Source of the DNA: a virus | Reading direction: 5' to 3' (one strand) | DNA length: 34,497 nucleotides | Virus record (IMG/VR): IMGVR_UViG_3300031972_001555 | Coordinates: 1-34,497 of that record | Part shown: positions 1 to 7,876 of the stretch, piece by piece | How positions within the stretch are numbered: position 1 is the first letter of the stretch | Layout of the letters: each line of letters starts with the position of its first letter | Program-made: the position numbers and the translations under genes | The notes under the pieces: generated by a model | Told to the model about the DNA's origin: nothing | The model's database searches: none | What the model saw: only the letters and a program-made list of their open reading frames with translations

Positions 1-702
1 GGGGGGAAGCTCAGGGGGCAGCTCGGGGATCAGCTCTGGGGTCAGCTCAGGGATAAGGAAATTTATAACTCTAATTATTTATGGGGGTCACAAGATTTAT
101 ACTGGGTTTGTTGGGCAAGATTTGCCGAGCATATAGGCGTTATTTTAAATAAAAAGACAAAACAGCATCTTGATATAATGGAAGATATTTCTACTCAATG
201 TGAATGGTGGTGGCCATACGATGGGATAGTTTTTGTTTCTGAAAAGCCAAAAGAGGTTAATTGGGATGGAGATGTCTTACACGGAGAAGACAAACCTGCT
301 GTTATATATGAGGATGGTTATTCTGTTTATTCATGGAGGGGGACAAATGTTCCGCAGGAATGGATTAAAAATCCTGAGACATTAACACCTGATATGGCTA
401 TTACATGGGAAAACGTGGAACAACGTAGATGTATTGCTGAGATATTGGGGTGGCACAACATTCTTAATGATGAGAGACTAGGGGCAAAAACAATCGATAA
501 AGACGATGATCCTTTGATTGGTGAGCTTATAGAGGTTAATATACCTGATATTGGTAAGGAAAGGTTTTTGAAAATAACTTGTGGCACTGATAGGCATTTT
601 GCGCTACCTTGTCCCCCTTATATAGGTACAGCGCTTGAAGCTCAAGCATGGTTAAATTGGTGTACTGTAGATGATATATTAAATTTGGAGGTGAGGACGT
701 GA
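1..702 (+). CDS. DUF6745-type protein, C-terminal part (5' end outside window)
   Basis: The frame is open from base 1, so the ATG at 178 is probably internal and the gene is cut by the window edge. The first 19 codons hold four LxxQ-type tetrapeptides (LRGQ, LGDQ, LWGQ, LRDK). Next come an aromatic stretch (LYWVCWARF), CEWWWPYDGIVFVSEKP, LHGEDKPAVIYEDGYSVYSW and VPQEWI. This order of short Q-rich repeats followed by a WWWP...HGxxxPA...G block is what I know of DUF6745 proteins, whose function is unknown. No catalytic motif is evident. The stop overlaps the next start by 4 bases, so translation is probably coupled. The missing N-terminus is probably the ORF at 34271-34497. Family assignment is from memory of its pattern. 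Confidence 0.75.
   Translation, partial: GGKLRGQLGDQLWGQLRDKEIYNSNYLWGSQDLYWVCWARFAEHIGVILNKKTKQHLDIMEDISTQCEWWWPYDGIVFVSEKPKEVNWDGDVLHGEDKPAVIYEDGYSVYSWRGTNVPQEWIKNPETLTPDMAITWENVEQRRCIAEILGWHNILNDERLGAKTIDKDDDPLIGELIEVNIPDIGKERFLKITCGTDRHFALPCPPYIGTALEAQAWLNWCTVDDILNLEVRT
10..57 (+). repeat. 12-base tandem repeat encoding LxxQ units
   Basis: Four 12-base units at 10-21, 22-33, 34-45 and 46-57 follow the pattern CTC-NGG-G(G/A)N-CAG, the last ending AAG. Bases 1-9 look like the end of a further unit, so the array continues outside the window. It is in frame with the DUF6745-like gene and encodes LxxQ tetrapeptides. Such an array is a likely cause of the assembly break at the window edge. Confidence 0.8.
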
Positions 703-1190
703 TAACAAAAGATTATCTTATTTCTAATATGAAATATGAAAAAACAACAGGTGTTTTAAGTTGGATTAAATCTGGCAGTGGTAGGAAGATGGGTGCTCCT
801 GCGGGTAGCTTTGCTAAAGATGGGTATGTCAATATATATGTTTGTGGGAAACATTATCCTGCACATAGGTTGGTATGGTTTTATTTCCATGGTGTTTTCC
901 CAACTGAAAATATCGACCACATCAACGGAAATAAAAGTGATAATAGAATAGAAAATTTACGAGAGGCTACCACATCTCAAAATTGTCATAATCGTGGATT
1001 ACCTAAAAATAATACATCTGGCTTAAAGGGTATAAGATATAAAAAAAATAGATGGGAGGCTTCCATTTCCATTGATGGGAAAAGAAAATATCTTGGTAGA
1101 TATAAAACGAAAGAAGAGGCGTTAAATGTTTACAATGACTATGGAGAAAAACACATGAAAGAATTCTTTAAAAAAGGAGAAATACTATGA
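699..1190 (+). CDS. HNH homing endonuclease with AP2 DNA-binding domain
   Basis: The 163-aa protein has an HNH_3-type core around residues 54-97 (AHRLVW, then IDHINGNKSDNRIENLR with H74, N77 and N82) and an AP2-like domain at about 104-145 (SGLKGIRY, RWEASI, LGRYKTKEEA). This pairing is standard for free-standing phage homing endonucleases, which nick or cut DNA and spread their own gene. The start is GTG at 699, preceded by GGAGG at 687-691. It overlaps the upstream stop by 4 bases and the downstream ATG by 4. The tight overlaps suggest long residence or precise insertion between two cotranslated genes. Confidence 0.88.
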   Translation: MITKDYLISNMKYEKTTGVLSWIKSGSGRKMGAPAGSFAKDGYVNIYVCGKHYPAHRLVWFYFHGVFPTENIDHINGNKSDNRIENLREATTSQNCHNRGLPKNNTSGLKGIRYKKNRWEASISIDGKRKYLGRYKTKEEALNVYNDYGEKHMKEFFKKGEIL

Positions 1191-1528
1191 AAACGTTTAA
1201 AAAAGTAGCTGCTCAAGGCGATGTTATGTTTAAGAAAACGGATGCTTTGCCAGAAGGATTGATTAAGGCTGATGTGGAAAATGGAAAGTATGTTGTCGCT
1301 CATTCTGAGACTGGACATAACCATACGGTTTTAGAAAGAAACGCTCAGTTGCTTATTGATAAGACCAATGAATTTATAGCTTATTTGGTAGTAAATGAAG
1401 GTGGTGCAGTATTGGAGCATGAACGATCATTTGATACACATGAAAGCATTGCTTTTGATGAAGGTGTTTATGAAGTCCGTAGACAGCGAGAATACACGCC
1501 TGAGGGATATAGAAGAGCGCAAGATTAG
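1187..1528 (+). CDS. Conserved protein of unknown function, REYTPE type
   Basis: The 113-aa protein begins with AQGDVMFKK, carries ETGHNH at 41-46, and ends with VYEVRRQREYTPEGYRRAQD. I recall proteins with this GDV / GHxH / R-REYTPE pattern encoded next to DUF6745 genes in bacteria and phages, but no function is established. The conserved histidines and acidic residues would suit a small cupin-like or metal-binding beta barrel; that is inference. The ATG overlaps the HNH stop (ATGA), so it is the third member of a coupled set. It is followed by a promoter and a terminator. Confidence 0.7.
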   Translation: MKTFKKVAAQGDVMFKKTDALPEGLIKADVENGKYVVAHSETGHNHTVLERNAQLLIDKTNEFIAYLVVNEGGAVLEHERSFDTHESIAFDEGVYEVRRQREYTPEGYRRAQD

Positions 1529-1541
1529 TTAATAATAATTA

Positions 1542-1570
1542 TTGCGTAAAACTGAGTAACTGAGTATAAT
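1542..1570 (+). promoter_or_regulatory. Sigma70-type promoter
   Basis: TTGCGT at 1542-1547 and TATAAT at 1565-1570 are separated by 17 bases. The -10 box is perfect and the -35 box matches at three positions. A start near 1577 would meet the terminator ending at 1630 after about 55 bases, so it would make either a very short RNA or a read-through transcript of the next gene. Confidence 0.5.
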
Positions 1571-1599
1571 AAATTCGCTGATAGTTAATACTGAGTAAG

Positions 1600-1631
1600 A
1601 GCCCGCACTGTAAAAGGCGTGGGCTTTTTTG
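1600..1631 (+). terminator. Rho-independent terminator
   Basis: AGCCCGCAC at 1600-1608 pairs with GCGTGGGCT at 1617-1625 (one G-T wobble, one mismatch). The stem runs straight into a run of six T. It lies between the 113-aa gene and the lysine-rich gene. Confidence 0.8.
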
Positions 1632-1658
1632 TTAGGGTTCATAATGAAAGGATATAAA

Positions 1659-2063
1659 ATGAAATATGAATACACAGTGGAAGGCGAGTACATCACAACG
1701 GATGGCGGTTTAGATGAGTATAGTGCTAAATTTGTTCTTGATGAGAGTAATGAGGATGTAGCGCGTGCCATTATCCAGAATACGCTTATTCACACGCACT
1801 TGCGTAAAGACAGTAAGCGAAAAGATTATAAGCGTTGGAAGACATGCCAAGTTGAAGAGTGTAAACCTGTAGATAAAGATTCAGATATCAGTGTAGAAAT
1901 GCAAGACCTTATATCAGAAGCAACGGACTTAGGGTGTATGCCGCCTAACTTCAATGCGATTAAAAAAGATGATCTTAAAATCAAGAAGCTTAAAGAAGCG
2001 ATTAAGCTCAAAAAGAAGCGCATCAAGGATGATGAAGAAAAAAATAAGAAGGCAAATAAATAA
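1659..2063 (+). CDS. Hypothetical lysine-rich protein, 134 aa
   Basis: The start is placed at ATG 1659 because AAAGGA at 1647-1652 sits six bases upstream. Upstream in-frame starts at 1629 (TTG) and 1644 lack such a site, and 1629 lies in the terminator. The N-terminal half (MKYEYTVEGEYITTDGG, then LDESNEDVARAIIQ) looks like a small beta-alpha domain. The last 45 residues are a charged helix of Lys/Glu (LKIKKLKEAIKLKKKRIKDD), probably a coiled coil or nucleic-acid-contacting tail. I do not recognise a family. The stop is followed at once by a run of nine C. Confidence 0.7.
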   Translation: MKYEYTVEGEYITTDGGLDEYSAKFVLDESNEDVARAIIQNTLIHTHLRKDSKRKDYKRWKTCQVEECKPVDKDSDISVEMQDLISEATDLGCMPPNFNAIKKDDLKIKKLKEAIKLKKKRIKDDEEKNKKANK

Positions 2064-2079
2064 CCCCCCCCCTTTTGGG

Positions 2080-2108
2080 TTGTAAAAAACACAGCCTATA
2101 AGTATAAT
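2080..2108 (+). promoter_or_regulatory. Sigma70-type promoter for the structural gene at 2134
   Basis: TTGTAA at 2080-2085 and TATAAT at 2103-2108 are 17 bases apart. The predicted start near 2115 leaves about 19 bases of leader holding the Shine-Dalgarno sequence AAGGAG (2122-2127) before ATG 2134. Confidence 0.65.
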
Positions 2109-2133
2109 ATATGTGCGGCTTTAAGGAGACACT

Positions 2134-3489
2134 ATGTCAAAAGTTGGCCGCGCATACAAAAAAGCATCAGAGCTTAGAGTTGGTTTATCAAGTGACGTTA
2201 CAGATCAAACTATAGTAACGATTTCAAAAGATGATGAAGATTTCACACTAACAAAAGATGAGTTCAAAGCGGCTTATGATATATTTAATTATGAGAACCG
2301 TATAATCGTTCAATCTGCATCTGATTTATCCGATATAGACAGCACAAAACTTTATATGATTGATGGCCTGATAGATATGGGTACAACGCCTATTGTTGTT
2401 CCAGAGGGCGGGATCAATATAGCCGGTCTAAATGGTGGCCGTGAGGTTATGGGGCTTTATTCCAATGAAAACAATTACACTATGTTTACAACCCCAAGCG
2501 GAGGCTATGCGGGTAATGTATTAATGGAAAGCATGACGCTTTATGTTACGGGGACAAACTCAAAGCTATTTAATCTTGATAATGATGATAACAGCGGATC
2601 ATTTGAATTTACAGGCATGAATTTTGGTGGATTTGGTTCTGTATTTTGTACTTCTCTTGGCAGCATATCAAGCTATAGACAGTTCTTTGTCGCAACATCT
2701 GGTATATACAACGTGAAAGACGGCTTTACCATGAACGGCACTTGGTCGGGATTGGTGTTTACTGACAGCAATGTTTTAGGCACTGATGCGCTTACTCTAT
2801 TTAAAGAGGGTACGGATTTAATATTTGAAGGATCGTTAAGATCAAATGCAAACTTTGGCGCAACAGCGGGAAGTTTAAATTCGTCAAGTGTATTTATGGA
2901 TTTTGACGAAGATAATATACAATCAAAAGGCGGGTTATCTCTTACCAATTTCAGAACAAGCGTTGATGATGCCCTGCCAAACCTGCCAAGTACTTCATCA
3001 TATGTCAGGTACAAGGACGGCGCAGGGGTTAGAGATACCTATGTTGGTGGTCAATGGACAATAACCACGCAAGCAACAACAACGATTACCACGGCAGAAA
3101 CGCCTGTTAAGATGGCCGGCACAACAACAGAAGTTGATTTACAATGGTTTACAGACGGCGGAGATAATCGCCTTGTCTATGATGGCGAGCAACAGATTGA
3201 GGTAGAGTGTAAAGGCGTTATGTCTATTTCAGGGGGTAGCAACGATCAGGCATCAATATTTTTTAGACAATGGGACAGTAGCGCAAGCACTTGGATAGAC
3301 GCACCAAAAGCACAAGCCACATTGAACGGCGGTGGGGCAGGAAATAGAGCAGAGGGCGTTCCGTTTTTCGGATACTTCACACTTGATAACGCAGATTATA
3401 TAGAAGTATGGATACAAAACGATTCAGACACAACCAACGTTACAGCAATTGAGGGCGGATTGGCTTCAATTGTTGAAAGAGCAAGTTAA
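2134..3489 (+). CDS. Virion structural protein, probable tail spike or head fibre
   Basis: This 451-aa protein is rich in Gly, Ser, Thr and Asn. Its central part (about 80-290) has the repetitive character of a right-handed beta-helix. Residues 325-451 look like a separate beta-sandwich (TAETPVKMAGTTTEV, RLVYDG, FFRQWDS, ADYIEVWIQND) resembling C1q/TNF-like tips of phage receptor-binding proteins. No C-type lectin or enzyme motif is visible. It has its own promoter and AAGGAG site and lies upstream of the terminase, away from the main tail-fibre cluster. Host recognition or capsid decoration is inferred from fold character only. Confidence 0.6.
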   Translation: MSKVGRAYKKASELRVGLSSDVTDQTIVTISKDDEDFTLTKDEFKAAYDIFNYENRIIVQSASDLSDIDSTKLYMIDGLIDMGTTPIVVPEGGINIAGLNGGREVMGLYSNENNYTMFTTPSGGYAGNVLMESMTLYVTGTNSKLFNLDNDDNSGSFEFTGMNFGGFGSVFCTSLGSISSYRQFFVATSGIYNVKDGFTMNGTWSGLVFTDSNVLGTDALTLFKEGTDLIFEGSLRSNANFGATAGSLNSSSVFMDFDEDNIQSKGGLSLTNFRTSVDDALPNLPSTSSYVRYKDGAGVRDTYVGGQWTITTQATTTITTAETPVKMAGTTTEVDLQWFTDGGDNRLVYDGEQQIEVECKGVMSISGGSNDQASIFFRQWDSSASTWIDAPKAQATLNGGGAGNRAEGVPFFGYFTLDNADYIEVWIQNDSDTTNVTAIEGGLASIVERAS

Positions 3490-3496
3490 ATATCCT

Positions 3497-3525
3497 TTGA
3501 CTATTACATGACTTGGTAGTAAGAT
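3497..3525 (+). promoter_or_regulatory. Promoter placing the transcript start at the terminase ATG
   Basis: TTGACT at 3497-3502 and TAAGAT at 3520-3525 are 17 bases apart. Transcription normally starts about seven bases after the -10 box, which here is the A of ATG 3532. There is no clear Shine-Dalgarno sequence before that ATG (ATATTCCT precedes it), so a leaderless message is likely. Confidence 0.6.
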
Positions 3526-3531
3526 ATTCCT

Positions 3532-3960
3532 ATGGCAGGCGGTAGACCAGACAAATATGATGTAAAATATAATGAGCAAGTTTTTAAGCTTTGCTTATTG
3601 GGTGCAACTGATAAACAGATTGCTGATTTCTTTGGTGTTTGTGAAAAGACAATAAACAACTGGAAAAAGAAAGAGCCGGAGTTTTTACAGTCTCTAAAAA
3701 AAGGTAAGATGCAAGCTGATGCTGAAATAGCAAGTGCTTTATATCATAGGGCAAAAGGATATTCTCATCCTGAAGATAAGATTTTTAATGATAATGGATC
3801 TTCTTTGATTGTTCCTACAACAAAACATTATCCTCCAGATACAGGCGCAGCGTTTATTTGGTTAAAGAATAGAGCAGGTTGGAAAGACAAGCAAGAGGTC
3901 GATATGAACGCGACTGTCTCATTATCTGATAAACTGGCGGCGATGGATGATCCGGAATGA
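3532..3960 (+). CDS. terS: Terminase small subunit
   Basis: The 142-aa protein starts MAGGRPDKYD and has an HTH at about residues 28-52 (GATDKQIADFFGVCEKTINNW). This is followed by a helical part and a C-terminal segment with TGAAFIWLKNRAGWKDK, typical of small terminase subunits that recognise packaging DNA and assemble as rings. It overlaps the large subunit by 14 bases. The start lacks a Shine-Dalgarno site and coincides with the predicted transcription start. Confidence 0.88.
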   Translation: MAGGRPDKYDVKYNEQVFKLCLLGATDKQIADFFGVCEKTINNWKKKEPEFLQSLKKGKMQADAEIASALYHRAKGYSHPEDKIFNDNGSSLIVPTTKHYPPDTGAAFIWLKNRAGWKDKQEVDMNATVSLSDKLAAMDDPE

Positions 3961-5473
3961 AGAAAGAAAGCTTAAGGCGTTAAAAAACGATCTAGCTTAT
4001 TTTTGTAGAAACTGTCTAAAGATTAAAACGAAGGACGCAAAGATTGTCCCATTCAAGTTTAATCAATCACAAGAATACTTCCATAACATTTTAGAAAACG
4101 AGATCAAGACCAAGGGCAAGGTTCGAGTGCTTGTCGTTAAAGGTCGTCAGTCAGGAATATCTACCTACACGGCAGCAAGGTTCTATCATAAGACATCGAC
4201 ATCAAGAGCAAAGGGAACATTTATTCTGTCGCATGAAAGCGGGACGACTGATAAGCTCTTTAAAATTGTTAAGCTTTATAATGAACATAATCCTATTGCC
4301 CCTGAGACAAGAAGATCAAACGCAAAGGAATTAGATTTTGATGGGCTTAATTCCAACTATTATGTTGGTACAGCGGGATCAGGCGAGGTAGGTCGAGGTG
4401 GTACTGTGCAGCTTATGCATGGATCTGAAGTGGCAATGTGGAAAAATACCGATGATATCCAGACGGGATTAATGGAATCTATACCAGATTTGCCTAACAC
4501 TGAAATCATATTGGAAAGCACTGCAAAAGGTATGGGCAACTTCTTTCATAGAATGGTCGTTGATGCTATGGAAGGAAATAATGAATATAAAGTTGTGTTC
4601 ATCCCGTGGCACTGGATGGGCGAATATGAGATAGACGCATCAAGGTTTGAGCCAAGCGATGATGATATAAAATATGGTGAAACATATCTTTATATGTATG
4701 ATAAGGAAAAAAAGCTTAGAAAGCTTGCTTGGCGTAGGAATAAAATCAACACGTTTGGCAGGGAGTGGAAGTTCAAGCAGGAATACCCAGCAACAATACA
4801 CGAAGCATTCCAGACATCTGACGACACTCTTATAAATCCTGAAAGCATAATGAAGGCAAGGCAAAGATCAATACTTAATGATGATGCACCGCTTGTATTA
4901 GGTGTTGATCCTGCCAGAACAGGCGATAGAACGGCTATATGTTTCAGGCGTGGCCGCATAATAGAAGATATATACAGATGGGAAAGCGTGGGCGATGATA
5001 TGAATACAGTCGCAAAGATTGCGTCATACATAGATAAATATGACCCTATAGCGGTAAATATTGACTGCACTAACTCATATGCGATTTATGACCGATTGAA
5101 AGAGTTGGGATATAATCAGTGTAATGGTATTCATTTTGCCAATGCTGCGTCAGATAATAGAGTTTATGCGAATAAGCGCGTGGAGATGTGGTGTAACTTG
5201 GCAGACTGGATAGATGAAGATGTAAGCATACCTGATGATGATGAGATACATGCTGATTTTATGGCAGTACCGGATTACAAAGAGACATCAGACTCAAAGA
5301 TACGCTTGATAAGCAAAGAGAAGATCAAAGAGGAGTTTGGCAAGTCCCCTGATTTGGGTGATGCTGCCGCCCTTACTTTTGCCGTTCCTATATCGCGTAA
5401 TGCAGGTCGTGCGCGAGTAAGAAAAGCCAATACAACATTAACAAGCACTAGATCACTAAAAAAGAGAAGGTAA
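3947..5473 (+). CDS. terL: Terminase large subunit (packaging ATPase/nuclease)
   Basis: The 508-aa protein has an N-terminal ATPase with a deviant Walker A (VKGRQSGIST, residues 64-73, lacking the usual GKT/S), a Walker B around LMHGSEVAMW (E161) and a coupling motif ILESTAKG (188-195). The C-terminal RNase H-like nuclease shows GVDPARTGDRTA (D321), NIDCTNS (D373) and SPDLGDAAAL (D469/D472), the three acidic positions that bind metal. It translocates DNA into the prohead and cuts it. Length is normal for the family. The start at 3947 lies inside terS, so translation is probably coupled. Confidence 0.95.
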   Translation: MIRNEERKLKALKNDLAYFCRNCLKIKTKDAKIVPFKFNQSQEYFHNILENEIKTKGKVRVLVVKGRQSGISTYTAARFYHKTSTSRAKGTFILSHESGTTDKLFKIVKLYNEHNPIAPETRRSNAKELDFDGLNSNYYVGTAGSGEVGRGGTVQLMHGSEVAMWKNTDDIQTGLMESIPDLPNTEIILESTAKGMGNFFHRMVVDAMEGNNEYKVVFIPWHWMGEYEIDASRFEPSDDDIKYGETYLYMYDKEKKLRKLAWRRNKINTFGREWKFKQEYPATIHEAFQTSDDTLINPESIMKARQRSILNDDAPLVLGVDPARTGDRTAICFRRGRIIEDIYRWESVGDDMNTVAKIASYIDKYDPIAVNIDCTNSYAIYDRLKELGYNQCNGIHFANAASDNRVYANKRVEMWCNLADWIDEDVSIPDDDEIHADFMAVPDYKETSDSKIRLISKEKIKEEFGKSPDLGDAAALTFAVPISRNAGRARVRKANTTLTSTRSLKKRR

Positions 5474-5482
5474 TAAAATCAG

Positions 5483-6010
5483 ATGCATAGTTACAATTCC
5501 CCACAGGGCGGAGACAATTTAGAAAAATCTAATAGAAGGTTATTGCCTGTTATTGACATACGGATGGCAGATATAGAAGATTTAAGTTCTATTGTTAGCG
5601 TTGCTGATAGTTTCTTCTCTTATGGTGGATTCGATGCGGCTGAATATGACAGGGATATTTTCACACACACGGCAGAATTTACTATAATGGATCGCATCTC
5701 TAGCCGGGTATTCATTGCCGAGCATGATAATAAAGTTGTGGGCTATTATGCGCTATCGTGGTCTGCTTTATATTCCAAACGCCCCACGATGTACGAGACT
5801 CACTTTGCAGTGTTGCCTGAGTACAGGGCAAGTCATGCGGCGAGACTGCTTACAAAAAGAGCTATAGCACTAGGTGAAGAGATAAACGCCATAGCATTTT
5901 ATGCTGGTGCAACATCGGGAATAAATTCCTTTGATAATTCTATTTTAAACATGTATGCTAAGTGTGGAATGAAACACTGCGGCGCGATGATGAGGTATAA
6001 ATATGGGTAA
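5483..6010 (+). CDS. GNAT-fold acetyltransferase-like protein
   Basis: The 175-aa protein shows a GNAT layout: IRMADIEDL at about 26-34, VFIAEHDNKVVGYYALS at about 72-90, then HFAVLPEYRASHAARLLTKR, where the acetyl-CoA loop would lie (the usual Q/R-xx-G-x-G/A is degenerate), and a C-terminal SILNMYAKCGM. GNAT-like proteins occur between terminase and portal in many podophages, and T7 gp13 is of related type from memory. Activity is uncertain because the pyrophosphate loop is not canonical. It overlaps the next gene by 8 bases. Confidence 0.65.
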   Translation: MHSYNSPQGGDNLEKSNRRLLPVIDIRMADIEDLSSIVSVADSFFSYGGFDAAEYDRDIFTHTAEFTIMDRISSRVFIAEHDNKVVGYYALSWSALYSKRPTMYETHFAVLPEYRASHAARLLTKRAIALGEEINAIAFYAGATSGINSFDNSILNMYAKCGMKHCGAMMRYKYG

Positions 6011-6188
6011 GTTCAAGCCAAAAAGCGGTCCATCGGCTGCAGAGATAGCAGCAGAAGAAGAAAAGAAAGCTGAAGCTGAAAATCTTGCATCTATCAGAGC
6101 AGAAGAAGAAAAGCGTAGACGCTCACGACTTCAGCAAGATGAAGATCAACCTGATGAAATCACACGTAAGAAGTTATTTGGACAATGA
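6003..6188 (+). CDS. Small charged helical protein before the portal gene
   Basis: This 61-aa protein is almost wholly Glu/Lys/Arg/Ala after residue 12 (AAEIAAEEEKKAEAE), so it should be one long helix or coiled coil. It begins inside the GNAT gene and ends in a 4-base overlap with the portal start, which indicates coupled translation. The tight packing between virion genes supports it being real. Its role is unknown; a minor connector or assembly helper is possible. Confidence 0.65.
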   Translation: MGKFKPKSGPSAAEIAAEEEKKAEAENLASIRAEEEKRRRSRLQQDEDQPDEITRKKLFGQ

Positions 6189-7876
6189 GCGCAGAACAGG
6201 CACTAGAAAAATTCTCTTCATTAAAGAAGGCACGTCAGAATTGGGATGAACAATTCCAAGTTGTTGGTGAATATGTATCACAAACTAAGCAATCGTTTCT
6301 TGAGAAATACGAGCAAGGCGCATTTTTAAATCAGGATATATTTGACAGCACTGCGACATTCGCGGCGATGAATGCATCTAGTGCTTTACTTGGTATGTTG
6401 TGGCCTTCAAGTGCGGAAAAGTCCGTTAAGATCAATCCCCCGAAGGATATGAAGGACGTTACCAGTGAAGAAAAAGAATATTACGATTATATGACTGAGA
6501 CTGTCACAGCGGCGATGGATGATCCAAAGGCCAATCTTATGGCTGCGCTTGATGAGTATATGTTGGATGATATCATATTTGGTACGGCGGGTGTCGGATC
6601 GTTTTGGAAGGATGATGGCCTATACTTTAAATCCTATGGTGTGATGGAGATGCTCATCGAGGAAGGGGATAAGGGTAATGTTGATACAGTTGCGATTGTT
6701 TCTAAATGGACGGCCAAGCGTATTGTTGATACATATGGCGAGGATAGTGTATCTGAAAAGGTGCTTAAGGCGTATGAAGCCAATAATTATAATGAGCTTT
6801 TTGATGTTCTTATCCTTTATCAGCCACGACTTAAGCGGGGCAAGAGTCAGGGCAATATGGACATGCCTTTCCAGTCCCTACATATTGAGATTGCAACAAA
6901 GACTTTGTTAAAAGAAGGGGGCTTTGATAGCTTTCCTATTCATGTGAACAGATTTAGAAAGCTGTCTTATGAGCGTTATGGTCGTTCCCCTTCGATGGTT
7001 GCCTTGCCTGATATCAGAGAGATTAATATCTTCCGTGAAGCTGTAATTGTAGCTACTGAAAAGATGCTTGATCCGCCTTTGGGTGTTATGAATGATGGCA
7101 TCTTGGGCAATGGTGTTATAGATACATCATCGGGCGCGGTAAACGTATTTGATGGTCAGTCGTCTAATAATTCACCGCCTGTATTCCCTATAAATACTGT
7201 TGGTGATTTAAATGCTGCTTTGTTGCGTATTGAAGCTTTGGCGCAGAACATAGCGCAACATTTCTTTATTGATAGGCTTTTAGACTTTAATAATCAAACG
7301 CAAATGACCGCAACTGAGACAGCAGCGCGTGCGCAGATTAGAGCATCCTCATTATCTACGCTGTTATCACGTCAGATATCAGAAGTATTCTTGCCTTTCA
7401 CTGAAAGATCAGTGTTCTTAATGTATAAAAATGGAAAGCTAGGATATGCTGAGAATACAGCGGAATATCGTGCAGCGTTGGCAGTTGGTGAGAACCCTAG
7501 AATTATACCTGAGCGAATTGCAAAGCGCATAGAAGATGGATTACCCTCATACGAAGTTAAATTCACAACGGCAGCAGATAGAGCTAATAGCGTAGAGGAA
7601 TTACAAGGGACAGAACAATGGATTGAATCCATGATGATGAAGGCGCAGGCCGATCCAAACTATTTGGCTTATGTTGATACAGCAGGGACAGCGGATGTTC
7701 TTCATGGTCTATATGGTGCATCAGGAAGTGCGATGAGATCAAAAGAGGATGCGGAGCAATTAATAAACCAATCACAGCAATCACAAGAACAGGCTATGAA
7801 TGTAGAGCAGGGGCAAGTGATAGCGCAAACAGCGGAAGCGGCGGCAAATGCAGAAAAGACTTTTAACGAAGGATAA
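6185..7876 (+). CDS. Portal (head-tail connector) protein, T7 type
   Basis: This 563-aa protein matches the T7-like head-tail connector family in length and layout. It has an N-terminal RQNWDEQFQVVGEYV and FDSTATFAAMNASSALLGML, a stem region with FRKLSYERYGRSPSMVALPDI, and MTATETAARAQIRASSLSTLL before the crown. The C-terminus is Gln/Ala-rich. Twelve copies normally form the DNA entry ring where the terminase docks and the tail attaches. The start ATG 6185 overlaps the previous stop, and the gene overlaps the next by 29 bases. Confidence 0.93.
   Translation: MSAEQALEKFSSLKKARQNWDEQFQVVGEYVSQTKQSFLEKYEQGAFLNQDIFDSTATFAAMNASSALLGMLWPSSAEKSVKINPPKDMKDVTSEEKEYYDYMTETVTAAMDDPKANLMAALDEYMLDDIIFGTAGVGSFWKDDGLYFKSYGVMEMLIEEGDKGNVDTVAIVSKWTAKRIVDTYGEDSVSEKVLKAYEANNYNELFDVLILYQPRLKRGKSQGNMDMPFQSLHIEIATKTLLKEGGFDSFPIHVNRFRKLSYERYGRSPSMVALPDIREINIFREAVIVATEKMLDPPLGVMNDGILGNGVIDTSSGAVNVFDGQSSNNSPPVFPINTVGDLNAALLRIEALAQNIAQHFFIDRLLDFNNQTQMTATETAARAQIRASSLSTLLSRQISEVFLPFTERSVFLMYKNGKLGYAENTAEYRAALAVGENPRIIPERIAKRIEDGLPSYEVKFTTAADRANSVEELQGTEQWIESMMMKAQADPNYLAYVDTAGTADVLHGLYGASGSAMRSKEDAEQLINQSQQSQEQAMNVEQGQVIAQTAEAAANAEKTFNEG

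Noticed and set aside
8-30. tRNA-like AGCTCAGGGGGCAGCTC (D-arm look)
   Set aside because: It is part of an in-frame 12-base coding repeat. No T arm, acceptor stem or anticodon loop follows.
178-180. ATG 178 as the start of the first gene
   Set aside because: The frame is open to base 1 with family-like sequence upstream, and there is no ribosome site before 178.
2062-2081. AACCC...GGGTT hairpin as a terminator after the 134-aa gene
   Set aside because: Only a five-base stem over a C run, with no T tract.
2134-3489. Diversity-generating retroelement target, given the BPP-1-like head genes
   Set aside because: No reverse transcriptase, template repeat or C-type lectin domain is seen in the window.
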